Shown here: positions 51,835-61,166 of the stretch, piece by piece | How the letters are laid out: every line of letters starts with the position of its first letter | How positions within the stretch are numbered: position 1 is the first letter of the stretch | Assembly: GCA_030622115.1 (NCBI GenBank) | Contig: JAUXGN010000001.1 | Coordinates: forward strand, 62,001 to 126,000 | Length of the DNA stretch: 64,000 nt | Direction: 5' to 3' | Source of the DNA: Candidatus Eiseniibacteriota bacterium | GTDB taxonomy: Bacteria > Joyebacterota > Joyebacteria > Joyebacterales > Joyebacteraceae | The notes under the pieces: model-generated | Databases searched by the model: none | What the model was told of the DNA's origin: nothing | Seen by the model: the letters and a program-made list of their open reading frames with translations, nothing else | Translations under genes and position numbers: made by a program

Positions 51835-54756
51835 CTAGCGGACCAGGAGAATTCTCCGGGTACTCCTGTGCTCCCCCACATGAAGTCTGAGAAGGTAGAC
51901 TCCAGAGGACACCTGCAACCCGTGCGTGCCGGTTCCGTCCCAGGTTACCTCATGCCGCCCACGACTCGGCGACCCGCGCACCAGCATTTTTACAAGCTGC
52001 CCTCGCACGTTGTAGACACCGATGCTCAGCGGTTCTCCGCGGCCCGGGCCGTCGAACCGTACACGCACCTCGTCCGTGAAAGGATTTGGGCGTGGCGGGT
52101 AGAGTGTCACCAGGAGTTCTCCGCCAGTTGTGGCGCTCACCGCAGAGCCGACCACGACCTCCTCGCTTCCTCCTGTCAGGACGGCTCTCAGCTCGTACCA
52201 GAACGTCGTCGCCGGCCAGACAGTCGCGTCTTCGTAGACGCCGGGCAACGCCGGTGGGATCGGTGTATCGTTCACCTTGGCGAACGGACCCGCCTCCGAC
52301 GTGCCGCGGTAGATCTCGAAGCCCTTAACCCCGTTCAGCGACTCGATCGTCCAGCGAAGGACGACGGATTCCGAGGACGTTGCCGTGGCGAAGAAGCAGT
52401 CGTCCACCGGCGAGACGCCGCATCCGCCGGGGCCATGCGCTCCGATGAGTTCGCCCCACTCGTTGTTCTCGGGCAGGCACGGCGAGTTGTTGTGAAGAGT
52501 GGCTTCGCCCAGGCAGAAGAGCGGGTCCTCGAACATGTTGTCGTAGTAGTCCCCGCAGAGGCCGTCGCCACCCGCATTGCCGAAGATGCACGAGTGTGTG
52601 ATTGTAGGCTCGCTCGTCCCCGCACAGACGACCGCGCTGCCGCTCGTGCTCATTGCTATGATGGTCTGTGTGAGGCTCGGCGAGGAGTTCAAGCAGTACA
52701 GCCCGCCCCCGGTGATCCCATGATTGCCGATGAAAGTGACATTCACAAAGACAGGGTTCGAACTCCAGGTGCAGGAGACGCCGCCGCCGGTGCGGCCGTC
52801 ATTGTGGCTGAATGTGACGTTTGTCAGAACCGGCGAGGAGCCGGAGCCGATGCTGGCCGCACCGCCCCAGAGGTCCGCGTGGTTCGACTCGAATGTGACG
52901 TTTGTGAGGTGCCCGCCGCAGTTCTCCCCTGCCACAAAGCCCCCACCCGACAGGGCGCTGTTGCCTTCGAAAAGGACATCCATCAAGACCGGAAAGCAGT
53001 CGTGCCGGCAGTCCATACCACCGCCGTCATAGGCGCTGTTGCCGATGAAGGAGACGTGTCTGAAGATGGGCGACGCGCCCAAGGTACAGTACACGCCTCC
53101 GCCGTATGACTCTGCGGCGTTCTCAATGAACACGAGATCGGTAAGGATGGGTGATGAGGCGTTGCAGTAGATGCCCCCTCCCTGCGCGGCCTCGTAGAGG
53201 GCGTCGGAGGCGTAGCCGTTCGTGATCGTAAAGCCGTCGATGACGGAGGTGGAGTCCTCTCCAGAGACAAAGTGAAAAGCCCGGCCCTGGTCCTCACAGT
53301 CGATGGTTGTCGACTCGGCCCCGCCGGTTCCCCTGAGCGTCATGTTGATCCCGCCGAAGTCGAGATCACGGTTCTCGGAACCAACGTACGTGCCGGGTGC
53401 GACGAGGACCGTGTCCGCCTCGGTTGTGGCGTCGATCCCTTCCCGTATCGTATCGAACGGGTAGGCCTCCGAGCCGTCCTCGATGCCGGAGCTGTTCGCG
53501 CAGTCGACGTACCACGTCGTGAGCGGGCCGCATCCCTGCCCATGCGCTCCGACGAGAACACCCCAAGGGTTGTTGGTAGGAAGGCAGGGTGACTCGGCGT
53601 GGAGGGTGTAGTCACCGCTTCCCGCTCCGCAGAAGAGCGGACTCTGGAACATATTGTCGTGGTAGTCCCCACAGAGGCTGTCGCCACCCGCATTGCCGAA
53701 GATACAGCACTGTGTGATCAAAGGGGCGCCGGACCCGTAGCAGGAGAGTCCCGGTCCACCTTCGGTGAACGCGATGATTGTTCGCTGGATGATGGGAGAC
53801 GAGTCGCTCTCGCGGATAGCCGGACTGGCGTTGCCCACGAAGGAGCAGTTCGTGATCTCGGCGTGTTCAGTCTCAAGGCGCAGGGCCTCGCTTGAATTGC
53901 CCGAGAAGGTGCAGTCTGTGAACACTGGATCTGTGGGATACGAACTACAGCACCAGACAGCCCCTGCAATACCACCCGACCAGTTGCCTGAGAAGACGCA
54001 GCTCGAAAACGAACTCGAGCAGCAAGAGTAAAACGCTCCCACATCGCGGCCGGCTCCGTTGTTCAGGAATAGGCAGTCAGTGATCGTTCCCTGTTCGATG
54101 TAGAGCCCACCGCAGTCCACGTGGGCTTGGTTGCTCTCGAACGTGCAGCCGGAGACCGTCGCAACGCCCTCGATGCGGGCTCCGCCGCCCTCGGGCGCCA
54201 CGACCCAGATGAGGCCCTGTGTGCTCCATGTGGCGTTGTTCGAGAAGACGCAGTCCGTGATTGTTGCGGAGCTATTGCAGAAGAGCCCGCCGCCCTTTGC
54301 GACGTAGGATTGCGCGTAGTTGCCGGTGAATGTGCAGCGGACGATTGTCGGCGACACCGACCACTCGCAGAACATCCCTCCCCCCCGCGCTGTGTTCTCG
54401 CCCGGGATTACGACCCGGCCGTTCGCGAGTGTGAAGCCGACGATTGTGACTGTGGTGTTGGCGCCACCCACGCAGTGAAGCACGCGGCCAAGCGCCTCCG
54501 CGTCGACAATCACGCAGTCCGCAAAGCCCGTCTCGCTGGTGAGACATATCCCGGGAGCTATTTCGATGTCGTGCTCGTAGTACGTGCCGCACGATACGAG
54601 CACCGTGTCGCCTTCACTGGCCGCATTGACTCCATCTTGTATCGTCAGGTAGTCGCCACCTCCCGCGTGGTCGACGTAGATGACATCGGCCGTTGCAGCG
54701 AGTGAAAGCAGGATGAGCACGAGGAAGGTAGCGGCAGGAGCAGCTTGCCGTTTCAT
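51835..54756 (-). CDS. Large exported beta-helix protein with T9SS sorting domain
   Basis: The 973-residue protein has a signal peptide (TFLVLILLSLAATADV). Two homologous halves follow. Each begins with a YVDxAxxSG...DTVLVxxGTY block (VIYVDHAGGGDYLTIQDGVN; TWYVDCANSSGIEDGSEAYP) and runs through many beta-helix rungs of the type ITDCVFSNN, VSGCTFESN, LTNVTFSHND with frequent FxGN turns. A fibronectin-type domain at about 800-880 precedes a T9SS type A-like domain from YPPRPNPFTDEVRV to the end (VYNVRGQLVKMLV; SGVYLLRLHVGE). It should be exported to the cell surface. CxIFGNAGGDxLCGDYxDNMF closes each half. Confidence 0.85.
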   Translation of the reverse strand: MKRQAAPAATFLVLILLSLAATADVIYVDHAGGGDYLTIQDGVNAASEGDTVLVSCGTYYEHDIEIAPGICLTSETGFADCVIVDAEALGRVLHCVGGANTTVTIVGFTLANGRVVIPGENTARGGGMFCEWSVSPTIVRCTFTGNYAQSYVAKGGGLFCNSSATITDCVFSNNATWSTQGLIWVVAPEGGGARIEGVATVSGCTFESNQAHVDCGGLYIEQGTITDCLFLNNGAGRDVGAFYSCCSSSFSSCVFSGNWSGGIAGAVWCCSSYPTDPVFTDCTFSGNSSEALRLETEHAEITNCSFVGNASPAIRESDSSPIIQRTIIAFTEGGPGLSCYGSGAPLITQCCIFGNAGGDSLCGDYHDNMFQSPLFCGAGSGDYTLHAESPCLPTNNPWGVLVGAHGQGCGPLTTWYVDCANSSGIEDGSEAYPFDTIREGIDATTEADTVLVAPGTYVGSENRDLDFGGINMTLRGTGGAESTTIDCEDQGRAFHFVSGEDSTSVIDGFTITNGYASDALYEAAQGGGIYCNASSPILTDLVFIENAAESYGGGVYCTLGASPIFRHVSFIGNSAYDGGGMDCRHDCFPVLMDVLFEGNSALSGGGFVAGENCGGHLTNVTFESNHADLWGGAASIGSGSSPVLTNVTFSHNDGRTGGGVSCTWSSNPVFVNVTFIGNHGITGGGLYCLNSSPSLTQTIIAMSTSGSAVVCAGTSEPTITHSCIFGNAGGDGLCGDYYDNMFEDPLFCLGEATLHNNSPCLPENNEWGELIGAHGPGGCGVSPVDDCFFATATSSESVVLRWTIESLNGVKGFEIYRGTSEAGPFAKVNDTPIPPALPGVYEDATVWPATTFWYELRAVLTGGSEEVVVGSAVSATTGGELLVTLYPPRPNPFTDEVRVRFDGPGRGEPLSIGVYNVRGQLVKMLVRGSPSRGRHEVTWDGTGTHGLQVSSGVYLLRLHVGEHRSTRRILLVR

Positions 54757-54876
54757 CGTTTTCCCCCTTGTGGAGCGCGTTCGCGATGGAGGAGCGCGGT
54801 GGCAGGCAAAGTAGCACTGACTCTGGAGAGGGGACTCTACAGATGAATGCCCCTGCCTGTTGATCGTTACATGACA

Positions 54877-54905
54877 AGTTTACTCCTGTAGGAGCACACC
54901 GTCAA
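54877..54905 (-). promoter_or_regulatory. Sigma70-like promoter of the large beta-helix gene
   Basis: On the - strand: TTGACG (54905-54900), 17 bases, TAAACT (54882-54877). A small dyad, CTCCT-GT-AGGAG (54883-54894), lies in the spacer and could bind a regulator. The leader would be about 115 bases. This divergent gap (54757-55101) otherwise holds the hyp promoter and inverted repeat, but no gene. Confidence 0.75.
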
Positions 54906-54962
54906 TATGCTTGGAGGAACCGACATGTCCATTGCATTGAAGCTTGCTTCGTGCGGGCCAGA

Positions 54963-54985
54963 ATCACCCGGGCCCCGCGGGTGAT
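54963..54985. other. 8-bp inverted repeat next to the hypF promoter
   Basis: ATCACCCG at 54963-54970 pairs with CGGGTGAT at 54978-54985 around a 7-base loop. It ends four bases before the candidate -35 element of hypF and no T-run follows, so it looks more like an operator than a terminator. Confidence 0.55.
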
Positions 54986-54988
54986 GGC

Positions 54989-55017
54989 TTGCGGGCACGG
55001 TTGGGGAGGGGTACTAT
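54989..55017 (+). promoter_or_regulatory. Candidate sigma70-like promoter of the hyp operon
   Basis: TTGCGG at 54989-54994 and TACTAT at 55012-55017, spacing 17. The -35 is weak, as expected for a regulated promoter. Confidence 0.55.
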
Positions 55018-55101
55018 CGTAGGTGTTCGAGCATCTTGGGCGGCCCGCGGCAGCGTCAGGGGCCGTTCTTGTCATGAGTGGCCGCACAGAGGGGCGTGGG
55101 C

Positions 55102-57525
55102 ATGACGCACGCAGACATCATGGGTGCGAGGATCACTGTTCGGGGTGTGGTGCAGGGCGTCGGTTTCCGACCGTTCATCTACCGTATCGCCCACGAGCAT
55201 CACATCACAGGATGGGTGGTGAACTCGACCGTCGGCGTCATCATCGAGTGTGACGGCACAGAAGGTGACGTCCGCGAATTCGAGCGCGCCATCACGGCCG
55301 AGGCTCCGACTCTGGCGCGCGTCGACGCCATGGAGCGGATATCGATCGAGCCACAGGGATTCGAGCGTTTCGAGATCCGCCCGAGCGAGGCCGACGAGCG
55401 GGAAGTGACACTCATCTGCCCTGACGTTGCCGTCTGCGCCGATTGCCTGCGCGAGTTCCTCGATCCGTCCGACCGGCGGCATCATTACCCCTTCATCAAC
55501 TGCACGAACTGCGGCCCCAGGTTCTCTATCATAGAGGAGACACCGTACGATCGCCCGAAGACCACGATGCGCGCGTTCACGATGTGTCCGGAGTGTCAAC
55601 GCGAGTACGAGGATCCGCTCGACAGGCGATTCCACGCGCAGCCGAACGCGTGTCGGGTCTGCGGTCCGGCGCTTGAGCTTGTGATGCCGACGCCCGCGGA
55701 CAGCGGCACGGCGGAACTCATCACCGGCCGCAGCTACCTCCGGATACCGAAGGACATCGCGGCGAGCGTGAAGGATGACCCTGCTGCCGGCGCCAGATGG
55801 CTGCTCAGACACGGAGGCATCATAGGTGTCAGAGGTCTCGGCGGGTTCCACATCGCTGCTGCCGCGTCGCTCGACGTGACGGTGCGCGCGCTCAGGGAAA
55901 AGAAGAACCGTCCCGCGAAGCCGTTCGCCATCATGTGTCGTTCGATCGAGGTTGCTCGCCGGCTCGTCCACATGGATCCGATTGAAGAGCGTGTGCTGAC
56001 CAGTCCGTGGAGCCCCATCGTGCTTCTCAAGAAGAGGGGCAGTGTGGGGGGCATCTCGGCGCTGGTCGCGCCGAACAACGCCTACCTTGGAGTTATGCTT
56101 CCGTACGCGCCGCTTCATCACCTGCTCTTCGACGATGAGCAGGAAGTGCTCATCATGACGAGCGCGAATGTGTCCGGCGAGCCGATCGTGGCTGATCTGG
56201 AGACCGCGACTAACAGGCTCACAGGCATCACGCGCACACACCTGACCCACAATCGCGACATAGTCAATCGGAATGACGACTCCGTGGTCTTTGTTGAAGT
56301 CGGTCGCGTGCTCATGTCCAGGCGGTCTCGCGGCTATGCGCCGTATCCGATCGATCTCGAAAACGTCTCCGCTTCAGCTGGAAGCGGGCCGGCGCCCGAA
56401 TCAACGCCCACGGTCCTGGCGTGCGGTACGGAGCTCAAGAATACGTTCACCCTTCTCGATGGAAGTCGCGCGTACGTGAGCCAGCACATCGGCGACATGG
56501 AGAATCAGCCGACGCTCGAGTTCTACGAGGAGATGCTCGAGCGGTTTCTCAAATGGTTCCGGGTGGAGCCCGGGATCGTGGCTCATGATCTTCATCCCGA
56601 CTATCTGGCAACGAGATTCGCCAAGCGCTATGTGGAGGAGGCCGACAGCCACGTGCGCCTCATCGGAGTGCAACACCATCACGCGCACATCGTGTCGGTG
56701 ATGGCGGAGAACGGAGTCACCGACGCCGTGATCGGTCTTGCCCTCGACGGAACCGGATACGGCACGGACGGGGCGATCTGGGGCTGCGAGTTTCTCGTAG
56801 CCGACAGGAGCGACTTCGAGCGCGCGGGTCATCTCAAGTACACGCCGCTCCCCGGCGGCGACTCGGCGATCCGTCACCCGTACCGCGTGGCGCTTGCGCA
56901 CCTCCACGCTGCAGGTGAGAGCAACCTGTCCGGCGTCGGGCGACGGCTCTTCCCTGAGATCGATGTTGGTGAACTCGATCTCGTCGTTCAGCAGATCGAG
57001 AGGAACCTGAACTGCATCGCGACATCGAGTGCGGGGCGCCTCTTCGACGCCGTCTCAGCAATCCTCGGTGTCTGCCACGAGATAAGCTATGAGGCGCAGG
57101 CCGCGATCGAACTCGAGTCGCTGATCAATCGAGATGATGATGGGGCGAGTGAGCCACACTACCCCTACGCACTCGTCGACTCCGAGAGGGGATTCGTGGT
57201 CGACGCGGGGCCGACGGTGCTGGCGGTCCTGGCCGATATGCTTGCGGGAACTCCGCGAGAGGTTGTGGCTAGGGCATTTCACAACACCGTCGTGCGGTTT
57301 GCAGCCGACGCCTGCGGCGTAGTGGCGCGGGCAACGGGCATTGGTACCGTGGCGCTCTCAGGCGGAGTCTTCCAGAATCGCTATCTCCTGACGAAACTCG
57401 TCTCGTTGCTCGAAACCGGGGGGTTCAGAGTGCTTCTCAATAGAGAAGTCCCGGCGAATGATGGTGGTGTCTCCTTGGGACAGGCAGTCGTTGCTGGCGA
57501 GCGGGCGGCGCGAGGCTTAGAATAG
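55102..57525 (+). CDS. hypF: Carbamoyltransferase HypF
   Basis: HypF makes thiocarbamate on HypE from carbamoyl phosphate, the source of the cyanide ligands of [NiFe]-hydrogenase. The 807-residue product has all domains: acylphosphatase (GVVQGVGFRPFIYRIA), two zinc fingers (CADCLREFLD / CTNCGPRFS and CPECQREYED / CRVCGPALEL), a YrdC domain (LGGFHIAAAAS; MLPYAPLHHLLFDD) and a Kae1-like domain (IGVQHHHAHIVSVM; ALDGTGYGTDGAIWGCEFL; LSGGVFQNRYL). I chose ATG 55102 with AGAGGGG upstream over the track GTG at 55078. It is the first gene of hypFCDEAB. Confidence 0.97.
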   Translation: MTHADIMGARITVRGVVQGVGFRPFIYRIAHEHHITGWVVNSTVGVIIECDGTEGDVREFERAITAEAPTLARVDAMERISIEPQGFERFEIRPSEADEREVTLICPDVAVCADCLREFLDPSDRRHHYPFINCTNCGPRFSIIEETPYDRPKTTMRAFTMCPECQREYEDPLDRRFHAQPNACRVCGPALELVMPTPADSGTAELITGRSYLRIPKDIAASVKDDPAAGARWLLRHGGIIGVRGLGGFHIAAAASLDVTVRALREKKNRPAKPFAIMCRSIEVARRLVHMDPIEERVLTSPWSPIVLLKKRGSVGGISALVAPNNAYLGVMLPYAPLHHLLFDDEQEVLIMTSANVSGEPIVADLETATNRLTGITRTHLTHNRDIVNRNDDSVVFVEVGRVLMSRRSRGYAPYPIDLENVSASAGSGPAPESTPTVLACGTELKNTFTLLDGSRAYVSQHIGDMENQPTLEFYEEMLERFLKWFRVEPGIVAHDLHPDYLATRFAKRYVEEADSHVRLIGVQHHHAHIVSVMAENGVTDAVIGLALDGTGYGTDGAIWGCEFLVADRSDFERAGHLKYTPLPGGDSAIRHPYRVALAHLHAAGESNLSGVGRRLFPEIDVGELDLVVQQIERNLNCIATSSAGRLFDAVSAILGVCHEISYEAQAAIELESLINRDDDGASEPHYPYALVDSERGFVVDAGPTVLAVLADMLAGTPREVVARAFHNTVVRFAADACGVVARATGIGTVALSGGVFQNRYLLTKLVSLLETGGFRVLLNREVPANDGGVSLGQAVVAGERAARGLE

Positions 57526-57563
57526 AGCGTTGCGGGAACTGTGTTCCGGAAGGCGGAGGAATC

Positions 57564-57812
57564 ATGTGTCTGGCAGTACCGGGCAGGGTCATGTCGATAA
57601 AGCGTGACATTGCGAAGGTCGACTTCGGAGGAATCTCGCAGGAGGCGAACCTGACGCTCGTTCCTGAGGCAAAGGTCGGGGACTACGTTCTTGTCCACGC
57701 GGGTTTCGCGATCCAGCGGCTCGACGAGGCGGAGGCTGAGGAGACGTTGCGGCTCTTCCAGGAGTTGGCAGAGGCCGCGGACAGGGAAGAGCGCGAGAGG
57801 CGTAGGAGATGA
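57564..57812 (+). CDS. hypC: Hydrogenase maturation chaperone HypC
   Basis: The 82-residue chaperone has the diagnostic MCLAVPGRV start, with the essential Cys2 that binds iron during Fe(CN)2CO assembly with HypD, plus VGDYVLVHAGFAIQRLDE. GGAGG precedes the ATG. The stop overlaps hypD by four bases (ATGA). Confidence 0.97.
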   Translation: MCLAVPGRVMSIKRDIAKVDFGGISQEANLTLVPEAKVGDYVLVHAGFAIQRLDEAEAEETLRLFQELAEAADREERERRRR

Positions 57813-58948
57813 CCGATCCAATCATGGAAGTCGAGTCGTTCCGGTCCGAGTCTGCGGCCCGGGTTCTTCTCGGGCGAATAGAGCGTCTTCTCAAGAGAGC
57901 GGGTGCGACTACCGACGAGCCCGTAGCCTTGATGGAGGTTTGCGGAACTCACACAGTCGCCATCTCGCGCTTCGGTCTGAGATCGCTTCTTCCGGATTCG
58001 CTGCGGCTTCTCTCGGGTCCCGGGTGTCCGGTCTGCGTTACGCCGCTGATCGAGATAGACAGATCGATCGCGGTGGCGGAGACGCCGGGCACGATCGTCG
58101 TGACATTCGGCGACATGATGCGTGTCCCTGGATCACGGTCCTCTCTTGAGAGCGCGCGCATGGACGGAGCCGACGTCAGGATCGCCTACAGTCCGATGGA
58201 CTCGCTTAAGATAGCGCGGGAGAACCCCGGACACGAGGTTGTCTTCCTGGGTGTTGGATTCGAGACGACGTCACCGACGATCGCGGCGACGATCGTGGCT
58301 GCGGAGCGGGAGGGCTTGGGCAACTTCTCTATTCTCCCGTTCTTCAAAACCGTCCCGGCCGCACTCGACATGCTGGCGTCGATTCCGAATCGTCCTCTCG
58401 ACGGTTTCATCTGCCCGGGACACGCGAGCGTCATCATCGGCGCCGACGCCTACGCGCCTGTGGCCTGCAACCGCAATATGCCGTGCGTCGTCGTGGGGTT
58501 CGAACCACTCGACATCCTCTCCGGCATTGAGGCGCTGTTGGAGCAAGTGGCGGCGATCAGAGCCAACCAGGGCCACGCCGGAGTGGAGGTGCGATACAAG
58601 AGGGCCGTCACGGGCGAGGGCAACGTCGCTGCGCAGAAGCTTCTGCGAGACGTGTTTGAGGAGTGCGACGCGGAGTGGCGCGGCATCGGCGTCATTCCAG
58701 GAAGCGGCCATGACCTGAACGAACGCTATCGTGGCTTCGATGTGCGGGAACGGCTGTCGCTCGACGTGGAGAGCCCCGTTGAACAACCGGGCTGCGTTTG
58801 CGGGGAGATCATGCTGGGACGGAAGCTCCCGACTGATTGTCCGCTCTTTGGTGAGGAGTGTACGCCCCGTCGCCCCGTCGGGCCCTGTATGGTGTCCACT
58901 GAAGGATCGTGTGCAGCCTTCTACAAGTACGAGAGAGATGCAGCATAG
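57809..58948 (+). CDS. hypD: Hydrogenase iron-sulfur scaffold HypD
   Basis: HypD, with HypC, is the scaffold on which Fe(CN)2CO is built. The 379-residue product shows the conserved motifs: LMEVCGTHTVAISRFGL, LSGPGCPVCVTP, VVFLGVGFETTSPT, FICPGHASVIIG, and the C-terminal [4Fe-4S] cysteines in CVCGEIMLGRKLPTDC and GPCMVSTEGSCAAFYKY. It is translationally coupled to hypC. All essential cysteines are present, so it should be functional. Confidence 0.97.
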   Translation: MTDPIMEVESFRSESAARVLLGRIERLLKRAGATTDEPVALMEVCGTHTVAISRFGLRSLLPDSLRLLSGPGCPVCVTPLIEIDRSIAVAETPGTIVVTFGDMMRVPGSRSSLESARMDGADVRIAYSPMDSLKIARENPGHEVVFLGVGFETTSPTIAATIVAAEREGLGNFSILPFFKTVPAALDMLASIPNRPLDGFICPGHASVIIGADAYAPVACNRNMPCVVVGFEPLDILSGIEALLEQVAAIRANQGHAGVEVRYKRAVTGEGNVAAQKLLRDVFEECDAEWRGIGVIPGSGHDLNERYRGFDVRERLSLDVESPVEQPGCVCGEIMLGRKLPTDCPLFGEECTPRRPVGPCMVSTEGSCAAFYKYERDAA

Positions 58949-59020
58949 ATAGCTGCGTGCGAGGACTCTGGTACGCACGGGCGCGCCGTGAGACGTGGCC
59001 GCGCCGGGAGAGGTGACCTA

Positions 59021-60046
59021 TTGGACAACGACGACAGGGTGAAGCTGGCGCACGGTAGCGGCGGGGCGCTCATGCACGAGCTGATCGAGAACCTGATCGT
59101 GCCGCGGCTCGCGAACCCGATCCTCGAGTCTCTCGACGACTCCGCGGAGCTCCCGGATCTGGGCGGCCACAAGCTTGAGGGTGGACGCGTCGCGTTCACG
59201 ACCGACTCGTACGTCGTACAACCGCTCTTCTTCCCGGGTGGTGACATAGGGAAGCTCGCCGTGGCCGGTACCGTCAATGATCTTTCCATGAAGGGAGCGA
59301 CCCCTCTCTATCTCACACTCGGCCTGATAATCGAAGAGGGCCTCAGGCTCTCCGTGCTTGAGGAGATCATCGATTCCATCGCGGAGGCGGCTGAGGCCGC
59401 CGGAGTGTCGATCGCCGCCGGCGACACCAAGGTTGTGGAACACGGGGCAGTGGGCGGCATCATAATCAACACCGCCGGTATCGGTGTCATCCCGGACGGC
59501 GTTTCGATCTCGGCCTCGCGCGCGGAGGAAGGCGACGTCGTGATTCTCTCCGGGACGATAGGGGATCACGAGACCGCCATTCTGGTCGCGCGTGAACAGC
59601 TCAAGCTGGACGAGGTCATCGAGAGCGATTGCGCGTGTCTGAACGGGCTTGTCGATGCCGTGCTTTGTGCCTATCCCGACATCCACGTGTTCAGGGACCC
59701 GACACGAGGAGGTCTCGGAACCACGCTCAACGAGATCGCCTCTAAGTCAGGTCTCGGCATCACGATTAGAGAATCGGACATCCCGGTGGCCAGGAAGGTC
59801 CGTACTGTCTGCGATATACTCGGATACGATCCGATCTACATGGCGAACGAGGGCAAAGTGATAGTCGTCGTTCCCGAGCGCGGCGCCGACATAGTTCTCA
59901 AGGCGATGCGGTCGCACCCGCTCGGACAGGATGCAACAACAATAGGAACCGTAGGTGGCAAGCGCGGGGTCTACCTTCGAACCGAGGTAGGGGGCCTACG
60001 GCCGATAGTGATGCTGGAGGGCGTCCAGCTGCCGCGGATCTGCTAG
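59021..60046 (+). CDS. hypE: Carbamoyl dehydratase HypE
   Basis: HypE dehydrates the thiocarbamate on its C-terminal cysteine to thiocyanate using ATP, then donates cyanide to iron. The product (341 residues from the chosen start) has VKLAHGSGGALMHELI, ATP-binding TDSYVVQPLFFPGGD, AGDTKVVEHG, RDPTRGGLGTTLNEIA, and ends in QLPRIC with the functional terminal Cys. TTG 59021 has GGAGAGG seven bases upstream and gives a normal HypE N-terminus; the track GTG at 58988 would add eleven odd residues. Confidence 0.96.
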   Translation: MDNDDRVKLAHGSGGALMHELIENLIVPRLANPILESLDDSAELPDLGGHKLEGGRVAFTTDSYVVQPLFFPGGDIGKLAVAGTVNDLSMKGATPLYLTLGLIIEEGLRLSVLEEIIDSIAEAAEAAGVSIAAGDTKVVEHGAVGGIIINTAGIGVIPDGVSISASRAEEGDVVILSGTIGDHETAILVAREQLKLDEVIESDCACLNGLVDAVLCAYPDIHVFRDPTRGGLGTTLNEIASKSGLGITIRESDIPVARKVRTVCDILGYDPIYMANEGKVIVVVPERGADIVLKAMRSHPLGQDATTIGTVGGKRGVYLRTEVGGLRPIVMLEGVQLPRIC

Positions 60047-60125
60047 GCGCCACTGCGGATGCCGCCACTGTGGCCACGGGCCGGCGCTTCAGACCGCCGC
60101 CCCTGCCATGCTGTGAGGAGCTTTC

Positions 60126-60473
60126 GTGCACGAGCTGTCGATCTGCCAGAGCATGCTTGAGATCGTCGAGAAGACGATGGTCGAGCATCCGAACGCGACC
60201 TTGGAGCGTATCTTCCTTGATATCGGAAGAGGCTCGACGGTCGAGTCGACTCTGTTGAGCGAAGCGTTCGAAGTGATCACGTCCGGCGGTCCGTACGAGG
60301 GCGTCGAACTCGTGATCAACGACATACCAATCGCCGGCCGGTGCCGCTCGTGCGAGCGCGACTTCACCTACGAAGAGTTTGCGCTGGGATGCCCATCGTG
60401 CGGGTCGACCGACATCGAGATACACTCAGGTCTTGAACTGGACATCAAGCACCTCGAGATAAACGAGGACTAG
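60126..60473 (+). CDS. hypA: Nickel chaperone HypA
   Basis: HypA delivers nickel to the hydrogenase large subunit with HypB. The 115-residue product begins with the nickel-binding MHEL (GTG start with GAGGAG upstream), carries the zinc site CRSCERDF and CPSCGS, and ends in the usual acidic tail. It is 79 bases after hypE and 11 before hypB. Confidence 0.97.
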   Translation: MHELSICQSMLEIVEKTMVEHPNATLERIFLDIGRGSTVESTLLSEAFEVITSGGPYEGVELVINDIPIAGRCRSCERDFTYEEFALGCPSCGSTDIEIHSGLELDIKHLEINED

Positions 60474-60484
60474 CGGAGGGAATC

Positions 60485-61165
60485 GTGTCGAAGGTCAATG
60501 TCGAGAAGAAGATCCTGAGCGAGAATGACCGCGTTGCTATCGAGAACAGGCAGAGGTTCTCCGACGCGGGGGCCTTGGTGTTCAACATCATAAGCTCGCC
60601 CGGATCGGGGAAGACAACGTTGCTCGAGGCCACGCTCGACCGGCTTGCCGACAGGACAAAGATTCTTGTGATCGAAGGCGATGTCAGCACTGAGCGCGAC
60701 ATGGATCGGGTCCGGGCGCACGGAGCGGATGGGATACAGATCAACACGGGTGGAGGTTGTCACCTGAGCGCGAAGATGATCAGAGACGTGTTGGGTGAGC
60801 TCGCCCTCGAGGCTGCTGACATTGTCTTCATTGAGAACGTCGGCAACCTCATCTGTCCGTCGACGTACGACCTCGGCGAGGACATCCGGATGGTGCTGCT
60901 CTCGACTGCCGAGGGCGACGATAAACCGATGAAGTATCCATCCATATTCCACGAGGCGGAACTTGCCATCATCACCAAGATCGACCTCCTTCCGTATCTT
61001 GAGTTCGACGTTGAGAAGGTAGGAACGGAAATAGGCGTCCTGAATCCCGAGTGCGAAGTGCTCGAGCTTTCTGCACTCAAGGGCGAGGGGATGGACGTGT
61101 GGATAGAGTGGATCAGGAAGCGGCTTGAGATGAAACGTGCGGCGTGTTCCGCCGCCGGAGAGTGA
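60485..61165 (+). CDS. hypB: GTPase HypB, hydrogenase nickel insertion
   Basis: HypB is the GTPase partner of HypA. The 226-residue product has Walker A SPGSGKTTL, VIEGDVSTERDMDR, the metal-site Cys and His in TGGGCHLSAKM, VFIENVGNLICP, and NTP-specificity TKIDLLPY. It lacks both the N-terminal CxxCGC nickel site of E. coli HypB and the His-rich stretch of others, so it relies on the G-domain metal site. GTG start with GGAGGG upstream. resB starts right after its stop. Confidence 0.96.
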   Translation: MSKVNVEKKILSENDRVAIENRQRFSDAGALVFNIISSPGSGKTTLLEATLDRLADRTKILVIEGDVSTERDMDRVRAHGADGIQINTGGGCHLSAKMIRDVLGELALEAADIVFIENVGNLICPSTYDLGEDIRMVLLSTAEGDDKPMKYPSIFHEAELAIITKIDLLPYLEFDVEKVGTEIGVLNPECEVLELSALKGEGMDVWIEWIRKRLEMKRAACSAAGE

Positions 61166-61166
61166 G

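Noticed and set aside
51178-53109. 643-residue + strand ORF opposite the FmdE, ECF and beta-helix genes
   Set aside because: Arg- and Ala-rich translation with no recognisable domain; covers three real genes on the other strand.
55072-56250. 392-residue - strand ORF in hypF
   Set aside because: Antisense to strongly conserved hypF motifs; no ribosome site or family.
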